64,000 nucleotides of DNA, from contig NZ_URDP01000006.1 in NCBI RefSeq assembly GCF_900546705.1, forward strand, positions 7,194 through 71,193, written 5' to 3'. The DNA comes from an uncultured Oscillibacter sp. (GTDB lineage: Bacteria > Bacillota > Clostridia > Oscillospirales > Oscillospiraceae). The notes below the pieces were generated by a model, which searched no databases, was not told where the DNA came from, and saw only the letters and a program-made list of their open reading frames with translations. The translations under genes and the position numbers were made by a program. Shown here in pieces: positions 47,799 to 56,365 of this stretch (the stretch's first letter is position 1; the number at the start of each line of letters is the position of its first letter).

Positions 47799-48629
47799 AT
47801 GAAGCGTATCGTCAGCATTCAGGATATCTCCTGCCTGGGCAAGTGCTCTTTGACTGTGGCGCTGCCCATTATCTCCGCCATGGGTGTGGAGTGCTCCATT
47901 GTGCCCACCGCCGTGCTGTCCACCCACACCATGTTCCAGAATTTCACCTGTGCGGACCTCACCGACCAGATCGCACCCATCGCCGCCCACTGGAAGGCCG
48001 AGCAGATCGGTTTTGACGCCATCTACACCGGATATCTGGCCTCCAAAGAGCAGATTGGCGACGTGTGCGCCTTCTTCGACCAGTTCAAGACCTCCGAAAA
48101 CCTCATTGTGGTGGATCCGGTTATGGCAGACAACGGCAAGCTCTATCCCGCCTTCGATGCGGACTTTCCCGCCGCCATGGCCAAAGTCTGCGCCAAGGCC
48201 GACCTCATTGTCCCCAACCTGACGGAGGCCAGCCTGCTGACCGGCCTGCCCTACAAGACGGAATATGATGAGGATTATATCCGTCAGATGCTCCAGGCTC
48301 TGGCCAAGCTGGGCCCCCGGTACGTAGCCCTCACCGGCGTGAGCTTCCAGGAGGGCAAGCTGGGCGTTATGTACTACGATCAGGTCACCGGCGAGTACGG
48401 CAGCTACTTCACTGAGCATCTGCCCGCCAGCTTCCACGGCACCGGCGATGTGTTTGCCTCCACCTGCGTGGGCGCCCTTATGCGGGGCAAGTCCCTGGGC
48501 GACGCCCTGGCCCTGGCGGCGGATTACACAGTGGAATGCATCCGCGCTACGCTGGAAAATCCCAAGCACCCCTGGTACGGCGTAGACTTCGAACAGGCCA
48601 TCCCGTATCTGGTGGATCGTCTGCGCTGA
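47799..48629 (+). CDS. pdxK: Pyridoxal/pyridoxamine kinase
   Basis: 276-residue ribokinase-superfamily enzyme phosphorylating pyridoxal to PLP. RIVSIQDISCLGKCSLTVALPIISAMGVECS at the N-terminus, THTMFQNFTC, VDPVMADNGKLYP, VPNLTEASLLTG, and the catalytic Asp in FHGTGDVFASTCVGAL are typical of the PdxK/PdxY-like kinases of Firmicutes. Start ATG at 47799 after AAAGGAAG; a GTG three codons earlier is less likely. PLP enzymes in the window include IlvA and HisC. Confidence 0.92.
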   Translation: MKRIVSIQDISCLGKCSLTVALPIISAMGVECSIVPTAVLSTHTMFQNFTCADLTDQIAPIAAHWKAEQIGFDAIYTGYLASKEQIGDVCAFFDQFKTSENLIVVDPVMADNGKLYPAFDADFPAAMAKVCAKADLIVPNLTEASLLTGLPYKTEYDEDYIRQMLQALAKLGPRYVALTGVSFQEGKLGVMYYDQVTGEYGSYFTEHLPASFHGTGDVFASTCVGALMRGKSLGDALALAADYTVECIRATLENPKHPWYGVDFEQAIPYLVDRLR

Positions 48630-48652
48630 GCATACAGCTCCGAAAAACAGGT

Positions 48653-48684
48653 CCCCGGAGAACCGTAGTTCTCCGGGGCCTTTT
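48653..48684 (+). terminator. Terminator after pdxK
   Basis: CCCCGGAGAAC / GTTCTCCGGGG, 11-bp stem, CGTA loop, then CCTTTT. Confidence 0.88.
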
Positions 48685-48715
48685 CATATTATTATAAGGT
48701 ATATCTCATCCGCTC

Positions 48716-49099
48716 TCAGGAAGGGCCCCTGTCATGGCGGTAACGCTCCAGCTCCTCCGCGTCCCGGTCGTCCAGGGCGTGGAGCCCGCCCCGTTCCTCC
48801 ATGTAGTGGGTCAGCTCATGGGATAGGGTGGTGTAGAGCTCGTCGGCCCAGGTATCCTCGTCCCAGTCCTCCTTTTGGGCCAGCGCCGCAAAGGAGCCGT
48901 AGTAGAGATTGACGTAGCAGCCCAGAAGATCGTGGCAGTACTCTCCCAGAATGTACATCTCCCCCGGGGGAAAGTCCGGGTCCGGCAGAGCCTCTTCCAG
49001 AAGGTTCACGCCGCCGTTGAGCCCGTCAAAGAGGGCCTTGGGGAACTCCTCCGCCATCTCGTCCAAAAGATCGTTTACCCGGTCAATGGTCAGAATCAT
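48716..49099 (-). CDS. Zincin-like metallopeptidase family protein
   Basis: 127 residues with the zinc-protease helix TLSHELTHYMEERGGLHALD, containing HExxH and downstream ligands. The N-terminus MILTIDRVNDLLDEMAEEFP and the acidic PDPDFPPGEMYILGEYC are typical of a small Clostridia metallopeptidase family. No signal peptide. It lies 35 nt downstream of tex and may share its transcript. Substrate unknown. Confidence 0.85.
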   Translation of the reverse strand: MILTIDRVNDLLDEMAEEFPKALFDGLNGGVNLLEEALPDPDFPPGEMYILGEYCHDLLGCYVNLYYGSFAALAQKEDWDEDTWADELYTTLSHELTHYMEERGGLHALDDRDAEELERYRHDRGPS

Positions 49100-49133
49100 G
49101 GCTCTGCTCCTTTCTCCGTCTGTTGAACAGCGG

Positions 49134-51299
49134 TCACTTTCCCGCCTGCCGCATACTGAGGCTGATGCGCTTTTTCTTCTCGTCCACGTCCAGCACCACT
49201 ACCTTCACCACGTCGCCCACGGACACCACCTCCGACGGGTGACGGATGAACTTGTCTGCCACCTGGGAGATATGCACCAGGCCGTCCTGATGGACGCCGA
49301 TGTCCACGAACACGCCGAAGTCAATGACATTGCGGACGGTGCCCGTGAGCTCCATGCCGGGCTTCAGGTCCTTGATCTCCAGCACGTCCGTACGCAAAAC
49401 GGGCTTGGGCAGCTCATCCCGGATGTCCCGGCCGGGCTTCATCAGCTCCGCCGCTACGTCCCGCAGGGTCGGCACGCCCACGCCGCACTCCGCCGCGGCC
49501 TTGTCCTCGCCGTAGGCCTTCACCTGGGCCCAAAGGTCTCCCAGCTTCCCTGCGGCCACGTCAGCCAGGGTGTGGCCCGTAAGGGAGAGCAGCTTTTCCG
49601 CCGCCGCGTAGCTCTCCGGGTGGACGGCGGTATTGTCCAGGACGCTCTTGCTCTCCGGCACCCGCAAAAAGCCCGCACACTGCTCAAAGGCCTTGGGTCC
49701 CAGCTTGGGGACTTTCAAAATCTGCTTACGGGAGGTAAAGGGGCCGTTTTCCTCCCGATAGGCTACCACGTTTTTTGCCGTGGCGGCGGTAAGACCCGCC
49801 ACATGCTGCAAGAGGGACGGCGAGGCGGTATTCACGTCCACGCCCACGGCGTTGACGCAGTCCTCCACCACCCCGTCCAGCGCCTCGTCCAGGTGTTTTT
49901 GCGGACAGTCGTGCTGGTACTGACCCACGCCGATGGCCTTGGGATCGATCTTCACCAGCTCCGCCAGGGGGTCCTGAAGCCGCCGGGCGATGGACACGGC
50001 GCTGCGCAGGTTCACATCGTAGTCCGGAAACTCCTCCGCCGCCAGGGGGCTGGCGGAGTACACGCTGGCTCCTGCCTCGGAGACGATCATATAGCTCACA
50101 TGGGCGCCCTCGCTGTTCACCTGGCGGATCAGCTCCACCGCCATCTGCTCCGTCTCCCGGCTGGCGGTACCGTTGCCGATGGCGATGTGCTCCACGCCGT
50201 AGCGGCGGATGAGCTTTGCCAGGGTGGCGATGGCCTCCTTTTTCTGCCGCTCGCCGTAGGTGGGATAGACCACGGCGGTATCGAGCACCTTGCCGGTTCC
50301 GTCCACCACCGCCACCTTGCAGCCCATCCGGTAACCCGGGTCCAGGCCCATAGTGACCTTTCCCTTGACCGGCGGCTGCATCAAAAGCGGCTTGAGATTC
50401 AGGGCAAACTGGCCGATGGCGCCCTCGCCGGCCTTTTCCGTCAGCGCCGAGCGGGCCTCCCGCTCCAGGGAGGGGAAGATCAGGCGGTCATAGGCATCTT
50501 CCGCCGCAGCCTTGACAAATTCCATGGCCGCGCTGCCGGGAATGACTGCATAGCGGCGCACCGTCCGCAGCGCCAGCTCCCGGTCCAGTTCCACACTCAC
50601 CTTCAGCTTTTCCTCCCGCTCACCCCGGTTGATGGCCAGGATCTGGTGGCCCTGGAGCCGGGAGAGCGCCTGGGTGAAATCGTAATAGAGCCGGTAAACC
50701 GTATCCTCGTCCGTGGCCGCCGTACTGTGGAGCACGGCGTTTTTCTCCAGCAGCGTCCGCAGCTTGCCCCGCAGCGCCGCGTCGTCGCTGAGGCGTTCGG
50801 CGATGATGTCGCCGGCGCCGGCAAGAGCCGCTTCCGCCGTCTCCACTCCCTTTTCCGCGTCCACATAGGCCGCGGCGGCCTCCAGAGGCAGCGGACAGTC
50901 CGCTCTCTGGGCAAACAGCACGTCTGCCAGGGGCTCCAGTCCCTTCTCCCGGGCGATGGTGGCCCGGGTACGGCGCTTTTGCTTATAGGGCCGGTACAGA
51001 TCCTCCAGCTCGGACAAGGTACCGGCTTTGTCGATGGACGCCGCCAGCTCCTCCGTCAGCTTCCCCTGATCGGCAATGGACTTTTTCACGCTTTCCCGAC
51101 GTTCATCCAGTCCCCGCAGGTATTTCAGCCGCTCTTCCAGGGTGCGCAGGGATGTATCGTCCATGGCACCGTGAAGCTCTTTGCGGTAGCGGGCGATGAA
51201 GGGGATGGTATTTCCCTCGTCCAGCAACCGCACCACGTTTTCCACATGCCGGGGCTCCTTGCCCAGCTCGGCTGCAATTTGTTCAATAATTCGATCCAT
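49134..51299 (-). CDS. tex: Tex-family transcription accessory protein
   Basis: 721-residue RNA-binding protein. Tex N-terminal helical domain (NVVRLLDEGNTIPFIARYRKELHGA), YqgF/RNase H-like core (TMGLDPGYRMGCKVAVVDGTGKVLD), two helix-hairpin-helix motifs (SPSLLQHVAGLTAATAKNVV) and a C-terminal S1 domain (GMELTGTVRNVIDFGVFVDIGVHQDGLVHISQ). It binds nucleic acid and affects transcription or translation in many bacteria. The 813-residue antisense ORF across it is an artefact of GC bias. Confidence 0.96.
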   Translation of the reverse strand: MDRIIEQIAAELGKEPRHVENVVRLLDEGNTIPFIARYRKELHGAMDDTSLRTLEERLKYLRGLDERRESVKKSIADQGKLTEELAASIDKAGTLSELEDLYRPYKQKRRTRATIAREKGLEPLADVLFAQRADCPLPLEAAAAYVDAEKGVETAEAALAGAGDIIAERLSDDAALRGKLRTLLEKNAVLHSTAATDEDTVYRLYYDFTQALSRLQGHQILAINRGEREEKLKVSVELDRELALRTVRRYAVIPGSAAMEFVKAAAEDAYDRLIFPSLEREARSALTEKAGEGAIGQFALNLKPLLMQPPVKGKVTMGLDPGYRMGCKVAVVDGTGKVLDTAVVYPTYGERQKKEAIATLAKLIRRYGVEHIAIGNGTASRETEQMAVELIRQVNSEGAHVSYMIVSEAGASVYSASPLAAEEFPDYDVNLRSAVSIARRLQDPLAELVKIDPKAIGVGQYQHDCPQKHLDEALDGVVEDCVNAVGVDVNTASPSLLQHVAGLTAATAKNVVAYREENGPFTSRKQILKVPKLGPKAFEQCAGFLRVPESKSVLDNTAVHPESYAAAEKLLSLTGHTLADVAAGKLGDLWAQVKAYGEDKAAAECGVGVPTLRDVAAELMKPGRDIRDELPKPVLRTDVLEIKDLKPGMELTGTVRNVIDFGVFVDIGVHQDGLVHISQVADKFIRHPSEVVSVGDVVKVVVLDVDEKKKRISLSMRQAGK

Positions 51300-51335
51300 A
51301 GGGCTTCCTTTCTGCCGTCTCCCGCCCGGCGGGAG

Positions 51336-51367
51336 AAAAAGGCGGCGTCCAGTCCCCGGGCGCCGCC
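51336..51367 (-). terminator. Terminator between the DUF1846 gene and tex
   Basis: Minus-strand GGCGGCG / CGCCGCC hairpin followed by TTTTT. A second hairpin CTCCCGC / GCGGGAG follows at 51319-51335. Confidence 0.7.
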
Positions 51368-51379
51368 GTCTTTCGTATG

Positions 51380-52864
51380 TTATTTATGGTAGAGCTTCTT
51401 TGTCTCATACCGGGGCTCGCAGCTGACATTGATGCCCAGGCGGCGCAGCAGGTTCTCATCCACCTCGCTGAGCACCACTGTAAAGTGGGCGTCACAGCCC
51501 CGGAGCTTGGGCAGCTGCTGCTGGGCCAGCTCCGCCAGGGGATTGGTCAGAGCGGAGATGGTCAGCGCCATCAGCACCTCGTCCGTGTGGAGCCGGGGGT
51601 TTTTGTGGCCCAGATACTCTGTCTTGAGTCTGCACACCGGCTCCAGCACCTGGGCGGAGATGAGCTCGAACTGGTCGTCAATACCACCCAGTGCCTTGAG
51701 GGCGTTGAGCAGCAGTGCCGAGGCCGCGCCCAACGTGTCGGACGTCTTGCCGGTGACCACCCGGCCGTCCGGCAGCACCATGGCGCCGGCGGGGCCTCCC
51801 GTGGTCTCCGCTTTCAAAAGGGCCGCGGACACCGCCGGGCAGATCTCCGGCGTGACACCGGCCTGCTGCATGACCAGCTCCAGTTTGCGCACCGGCTCGT
51901 CCCCGCACTTGCCCTGGAGCCGCTCCACACAGGCGGTGTAATACCGGCGCAGGATCTCCATACGGCTGGCAGCACAGCACACCGCATCGTCCACAATGCA
52001 GTTGCCCGCCATGTTCACACCCATGTCCGTGGGGGACTGGTAGGGGGACTTGCCCTGAATCTTTTCAAAGATCGTACTCAGCACCGGGAAGATTTCCACG
52101 TCCCGGTTGTAGTTGACGGCGGTCTTGCCGTAGGCCTCCAGGTGGAACGGGTCGATCATGTTCACGTCGTTGAGGTCCGCCGTAGCCGCCTCGTAGGCCA
52201 AGTTCACCGGGTGCTTGAGAGGCAGGTTCCAGATGGGGAACGTCTCAAACTTGGCGTAGCCGGCGGTGATGCCCCGCTTGTTGTCGTGATAGAGCTGAGA
52301 AAGGCAGGTGGCCATCTTGCCGCTGCCGGGGCCCGGCGCCGTCACCACCACCAGCGAGCGGCTAGTCTCGATGTAGTCATTTTTGCCCAAGCCCTCGTCA
52401 CTGACGATATGGGCAACGTCGGACGGGTAGCCGGCAATGGGATAGTGTCGGTAGCAGCGGATGCCCAGGGCAGTGAGCCGCTTCAAAAAGGCGTCTGCCG
52501 CCGCCTGGCCGCTGTACCGGGTCATGACCACGCTGCCCACATACAGCCCCAGCTGGCGGAAAATGTCGATCAGCCGCAGCACATCCTCATCATAGGTAAT
52601 CCCCAGGTCGCCCCGCACCTTGTTTTTTTCGATGTCCGAGGCGTTGATGGCGATGACAATCTCCACATCCTCCTGAAGCTGCTGCAGCATCCGGATTTTG
52701 CTGTCCGGCTCAAAGCCCGGCAGCACCCGGGACGCGTGGTAGTCATCGAACAGCTTGCCGCCGAACTCCAGGTACAGCTTGCCGCCGAACTGGGCGATGC
52801 GCCGCTTGATCTGCTCGGACTGGGTAGTCAGATATTTCTGGTTATCAAACCCGATGGCTTTCAT
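51380..52864 (-). CDS. DUF1846 family protein
   Basis: 494-residue cytosolic protein of the DUF1846 (UPF0371) family. The N-terminus MKAIGFDNQKYLTTQSEQIKRRI and segments LYLEFGGKLFDDYHASRVLPGF, VVTAPGPGSGKMATCLSQLYHD (a P-loop-like glycine-rich stretch) and KFETFPIWNLPLKHPVNLAYEAATADL are the family hallmarks. Structures in the family show a Rossmann-like nucleotide-binding core, but no biochemical function is established as far as I know. Start at 52864; the upstream extension is not homologous. Monocistronic. Confidence 0.92.
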   Translation of the reverse strand: MKAIGFDNQKYLTTQSEQIKRRIAQFGGKLYLEFGGKLFDDYHASRVLPGFEPDSKIRMLQQLQEDVEIVIAINASDIEKNKVRGDLGITYDEDVLRLIDIFRQLGLYVGSVVMTRYSGQAAADAFLKRLTALGIRCYRHYPIAGYPSDVAHIVSDEGLGKNDYIETSRSLVVVTAPGPGSGKMATCLSQLYHDNKRGITAGYAKFETFPIWNLPLKHPVNLAYEAATADLNDVNMIDPFHLEAYGKTAVNYNRDVEIFPVLSTIFEKIQGKSPYQSPTDMGVNMAGNCIVDDAVCCAASRMEILRRYYTACVERLQGKCGDEPVRKLELVMQQAGVTPEICPAVSAALLKAETTGGPAGAMVLPDGRVVTGKTSDTLGAASALLLNALKALGGIDDQFELISAQVLEPVCRLKTEYLGHKNPRLHTDEVLMALTISALTNPLAELAQQQLPKLRGCDAHFTVVLSEVDENLLRRLGINVSCEPRYETKKLYHK

Positions 52865-53006
52865 AGATGTGCACGACCTCTCCTCATGTTTTCTGCAAAA
52901 GTATATCACAGCCTGTCCCGTTTGGAAAGTTTTTTGTCCGGCGGTTCTCCCGGGAAAAAAGGTCGACCTATTAGGGAAATTTATTGCCGATATTACCACT
53001 TTGTTC

Positions 53007-53035
53007 TTTACTTATGAAAAAACACCCGATATAAT
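53007..53035 (+). promoter_or_regulatory. purA promoter
   Basis: TTTACT (53007-53012), 17 nt, TATAAT (53030-53035). The leader has a TTGGGC / GCCCAA hairpin at 53043-53061; no purine riboswitch core is seen. Confidence 0.7.
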
Positions 53036-53103
53036 GGTTTAGGTTGGGCGCTTATGGCCCAATACATTACACCCGTAAATGTAAAACCGGGAGGGTTTTT
53101 ATT

Positions 53104-54378
53104 ATGTCAAATTGCGCCATCGTAGGCATCAACTGGGGCGACGAGGGCAAGGGCCGCATGGTGGATCTGCTCACCAGCGACTATGATGTGGTCGTCCGGT
53201 ATCAAGGCGGCGGCAACGCCGGCCACACTGTGGTCAACGAGCTGGGCAAATTCGCCCTGCACCTGCTGCCCTCCGGCATTTTCCGCAAGGGCGTGGTAAA
53301 CGTCCTGGGCAACGGTGTGGCGCTGGACTGCGAGAGCCTGTGGACGGAGATGCAGGACGTGACCTCCAAGGGTGTGTCCATCAGCCCTGAGAACCTGAAG
53401 GTCAGTGACCGGGCCTCCCTGCTGCTGCCCTGGCACCGGGATCTGGACGGTCTGGAGGAGGCACGGCTGGCTGACAAGAAGTACGGCTCCACCAAGCAGG
53501 GCATCGCCCCCTTCTACTCCGATAAGTACCAGAAAAAGACCATCATGGCCGGCGAGCTGCTCTACCCTGAAAAGCTTTGGGATCGTCTGGAAGGCATCCT
53601 GGAGTGGAAGAACCTGACCCTCACCAAGGTCTACGGCGCAAAGCCCTACACCATGGATGACCTCAAGGCCTGGGTGGCGGACTACGGCGAGAAGATCAAG
53701 CCCTACATCTGCGACACCGGTGCTTTCCTGCGTCAGGCCCAGGCCGAAGGAAAGTCCATTCTCTTTGAGGCGCAGCTGGGCTCTTTGCGGGACCTGGACT
53801 ACGGCATCTACCCCATGACCACCTCCTCCAACGCCATTGCCGCCTACGCCCCGGTGGGCTCCGGCCTGCCCTGCGCCAAGCTGGACAAGATCGTGGGTGT
53901 GGTGAAGGCCTACTCCTCCTGCGTGGGCGAAGGCCCCTTCACCTGTGAGTGGTTTGGCGATGAGGCCGAGCAGCTCCGTCAGGCCGGCGGCGAGTACGGC
54001 GCCAAGACGGGCCGCCCCCGCCGGGTGGGCCCCATTGATCTGGTGGCCACCCGCTATGGCGTGCAGTGCCAGGGCGCCACGGACATTGCCCTGACCAAGC
54101 TGGACGTGCTCAGCTACATGGACGAGATCCCCATCTGCGCCCACTACATGCTCAACGGCCAGCAGATCGACTACTTCCCCTTCCCCGCCGTGCTGCCTGA
54201 CGCCAAGCCCGTGTGGGAGTCCATGCCCGGCTGGAAATGCGACATCTCCGGCGTGCGCAAGTGGGAGGATCTGCCCCAGGCTGCCCGGGACTATGTGGAG
54301 TACGTGGAAAAGGCCATCGGCTGCCCCATCACCTACGTGTCCGTGGGGGCCGAGCGGGACGCCATCATCCTGCGTTAA
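53104..54378 (+). CDS. purA: Adenylosuccinate synthetase
   Basis: Commits IMP to AMP synthesis using GTP and aspartate. 424 residues: GINWGDEGKGRMVDLL (P-loop and catalytic Asp), GGNAGHTVV (catalytic His), GQLGSLRDLDYG-like AQLGSLRDLDYGIYPMTTSSN, and TGRPRRVGPIDLVATRY. Start MSNCAIVGINWG at 53104 after GGGAGGG. A strong hairpin separates it from purB, but the two steps of AMP synthesis are adjacent. Confidence 0.97.
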   Translation: MSNCAIVGINWGDEGKGRMVDLLTSDYDVVVRYQGGGNAGHTVVNELGKFALHLLPSGIFRKGVVNVLGNGVALDCESLWTEMQDVTSKGVSISPENLKVSDRASLLLPWHRDLDGLEEARLADKKYGSTKQGIAPFYSDKYQKKTIMAGELLYPEKLWDRLEGILEWKNLTLTKVYGAKPYTMDDLKAWVADYGEKIKPYICDTGAFLRQAQAEGKSILFEAQLGSLRDLDYGIYPMTTSSNAIAAYAPVGSGLPCAKLDKIVGVVKAYSSCVGEGPFTCEWFGDEAEQLRQAGGEYGAKTGRPRRVGPIDLVATRYGVQCQGATDIALTKLDVLSYMDEIPICAHYMLNGQQIDYFPFPAVLPDAKPVWESMPGWKCDISGVRKWEDLPQAARDYVEYVEKAIGCPITYVSVGAERDAIILR

Positions 54379-54447
54379 ATCTTTTCAAGAGAGACGAGAC
54401 TCTCTTCCATCCAAGCTTCGCCTCCGGCGAAACGGACCGTACTCTCC

Positions 54448-54478
54448 GGAGGCACCCATTCGGGTGCCTCCTTACTTT
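54448..54478 (+). terminator. Terminator after purA
   Basis: GGAGGCACCC / GGGTGCCTCC, loop ATTC, then TTACTTTT. Confidence 0.82.
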
Positions 54479-54505
54479 TGAATTGAAGAAAGGTGGACCT
54501 TTACC

Positions 54506-55924
54506 ATGTCCAAAGACCGCTACGAATCCCCTCTGGCGTCCCGGTACGCCTCCGATTTCATGCTGCATCTGTTCTCCGCCGACATGCGCATTCAGACCTG
54601 GCGGCGGCTGTGGGTGGCCCTGGCCCGGGCAGAGCATAACTTAGGGTTGCCCGTCACGGCAGAGCAGGTGGCTGAGCTGGAAGCCCACATCACCGATATC
54701 GACTACGAAATGGCCGCAGCCCGTGAAAAGGAAGTCCGCCACGATGTCATGGCCCACGTCTACACCTACGGCAAGGCCGCACCCGGTGCCGCCGGCATCA
54801 TCCACCTGGGTGCCACCAGCTGCTATGTCACCGACAATGCCGACCTGATTCTCTACCGGGAGGGCCTCAAGTACCTGCGGGGCCAGCTTCTGGCTGTACT
54901 GGCCAACCTCAGCCGGTTTGCCGAAACCTACAAGGCCACGCCCACCCTGGGCTACACCCACTATCAGCCCGCCCAGCTGGTGACCGTGGGCAAGCGGGCC
55001 ACCCTGTGGATGCAGGATTTCCTCTCCGACCTGGAGGAGCTGGACTTTGTCCTCTCCCACATGAAGTTTTTGGGCTGCCGGGGCACCACCGGCACGGAGG
55101 CCAGCTTCCTGGATCTCTTTGACGGGGACGAGGCCAAGATCGACGAGATGAACCGCCAGATCAGCGCCGAGTTCGGCTTCAACACGTGCTTCGACGTCTG
55201 CGGCCAGACCTATCCCCGGAAGGTGGACAGCCGGATTCTCTCGTGCCTGTCCGCCATCGCCCAGAGCTGCTACCGGATGGCAAACGACATCCGCCTGCTG
55301 CAGCATGACCGGCAGGTGGAAGAGCCCTTCGAGAAAAACCAGATCGGCTCCTCCGCCATGGCCTATAAGCGCAACCCCATGCGCTCCGAGCGGATCTGCT
55401 CTTTGTCCCGGTACCTCATGGCCGACGCCATGAACGCCCCCATGACCGCCTCCGTCCAGTGGATGGAGCGGACGCTGGACGACTCTGCCAACCGCCGCAT
55501 CTCCATGCCGGAGGGCTTCCTCTGCGCCGACGCCATCCTGCGCCTGAGCCAGAACGTCACCGACGGGCTGCATGTGAACGAGAAGGTGGTGGAGGCCACC
55601 GTGCGGGAGTATCTGCCCTTCATCGCCACGGAAAACCTCATGATGGAGGCCGTCAAGCGGGGCGGCAACCGCCAGGAGCTCCACGAAATTATCCGCCAGT
55701 GCTCCATGGCCGCCACTGCCCGGATGAAGGAGGGCGAAAAGTGCGACCTGCTGAGCCGCTTGGCCGCCGAGCCCGCCTTCGGCATGACGGAAGCGGAGAT
55801 GGAGGCCGTGCTGACTCCCTCTGCCTACATCGGACGCTGCCCCAGCCAGGTGGACGCCTTTTTGTCCAAGGTCCGTCCCCTGCTGAGCCAGGCTGCCACG
55901 GACAAGCCCGAAATCTCCCTGTAA
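54506..55924 (+). CDS. purB: Adenylosuccinate lyase
   Basis: Fumarase/aspartase superfamily enzyme that removes fumarate from SAICAR and adenylosuccinate. 472 residues. RHDVMAHVYTYG, IIHLGATSCYVTDNADL, and the superfamily signature GSSAMAYKRNPMRSERICSL are visible. Start MSKDRYESPLASRYA after AAAGG. Domain order and length match the longer eukaryote-like PurB subgroup seen in many Clostridia. Confidence 0.97.
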   Translation: MSKDRYESPLASRYASDFMLHLFSADMRIQTWRRLWVALARAEHNLGLPVTAEQVAELEAHITDIDYEMAAAREKEVRHDVMAHVYTYGKAAPGAAGIIHLGATSCYVTDNADLILYREGLKYLRGQLLAVLANLSRFAETYKATPTLGYTHYQPAQLVTVGKRATLWMQDFLSDLEELDFVLSHMKFLGCRGTTGTEASFLDLFDGDEAKIDEMNRQISAEFGFNTCFDVCGQTYPRKVDSRILSCLSAIAQSCYRMANDIRLLQHDRQVEEPFEKNQIGSSAMAYKRNPMRSERICSLSRYLMADAMNAPMTASVQWMERTLDDSANRRISMPEGFLCADAILRLSQNVTDGLHVNEKVVEATVREYLPFIATENLMMEAVKRGGNRQELHEIIRQCSMAATARMKEGEKCDLLSRLAAEPAFGMTEAEMEAVLTPSAYIGRCPSQVDAFLSKVRPLLSQAATDKPEISL

Positions 55925-55980
55925 AAGGCGTTCCGCGCCGGGTGGACAAGTGTCCTTGTGCAAAACGATGATTTTTCCAA

Positions 55981-56010
55981 AATGCCGCCGGTTCAGCCGG
56001 CGGCATTTTT
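55981..56010 (+). terminator. Terminator after purB
   Basis: AATGCCGCCGG / CCGGCGGCATT followed by T5. Confidence 0.88.
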
Positions 56011-56023
56011 GTTCCTTTTGCCG

Positions 56024-56053
56024 TTGACACCAACGGTGCGTGCGTGGTACACT
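56024..56053 (+). promoter_or_regulatory. Promoter of asnB T-box transcript
   Basis: TTGACA (56024-56029), 18 nt, TACACT (56048-56053) with TGG extended -10. Confidence 0.72.
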
Positions 56054-56064
56054 CCAAACATCAA

Positions 56065-56346
56065 AGTTGATAAACCAAACGGCGTTGATGGAGAAAAGTA
56101 CCGCAGGCGTTCCGGTCCAGTGAGCGGGGGAGAGTGGAAACCCCGTACCAAAGAACCGGCGGGAAGAACACTCCGGAGCCGCAATCCGAACGCGGAGGCT
56201 TCCGTCAGTAAGTGCGACGAGTTGTGATCGTTACATCACACAGGCTTGTTAGAGCCGGGAAAGGGGCCCTTTCGGGGGCAAGTTAGGTGGCACCGCGGAT
56301 CGCAGCTATTCGTCCTAAAATTTTAGGAGGAAGCTGCGTTTTTTAT
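56065..56346 (+). ncRNA. T-box riboswitch, asparagine type
   Basis: tRNA-sensing leader of asnB. Stem I is closed by TGATGGA / TCCGTCA, with AAAAGTA on the 5' side. The specifier region CCGAACGCGG gives AAC (56189-56191), i.e. Asn. The antiterminator core AGGTGGCACCGCGG is at 56285-56298. The terminator CGCAGC / GCTGCG with inner CCTAAAATTTTAGG and T6 follows at 56300-56345. The predicted amino acid agrees with the downstream gene. Confidence 0.92.
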
Positions 56347-56365
56347 TTTCCGGAGGTGCTTTTTT

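Noticed and set aside
48951..51392. 813-residue plus-strand ORF opposite tex
   Set aside because: Antisense shadow of a clear Tex gene; its translation is Leu/Gly/His/Arg-rich with no domain and no ribosome site.
53036..53103. Purine riboswitch before purA
   Set aside because: Only a short TTGGGC/GCCCAA hairpin is present; the leader is too short for an aptamer.
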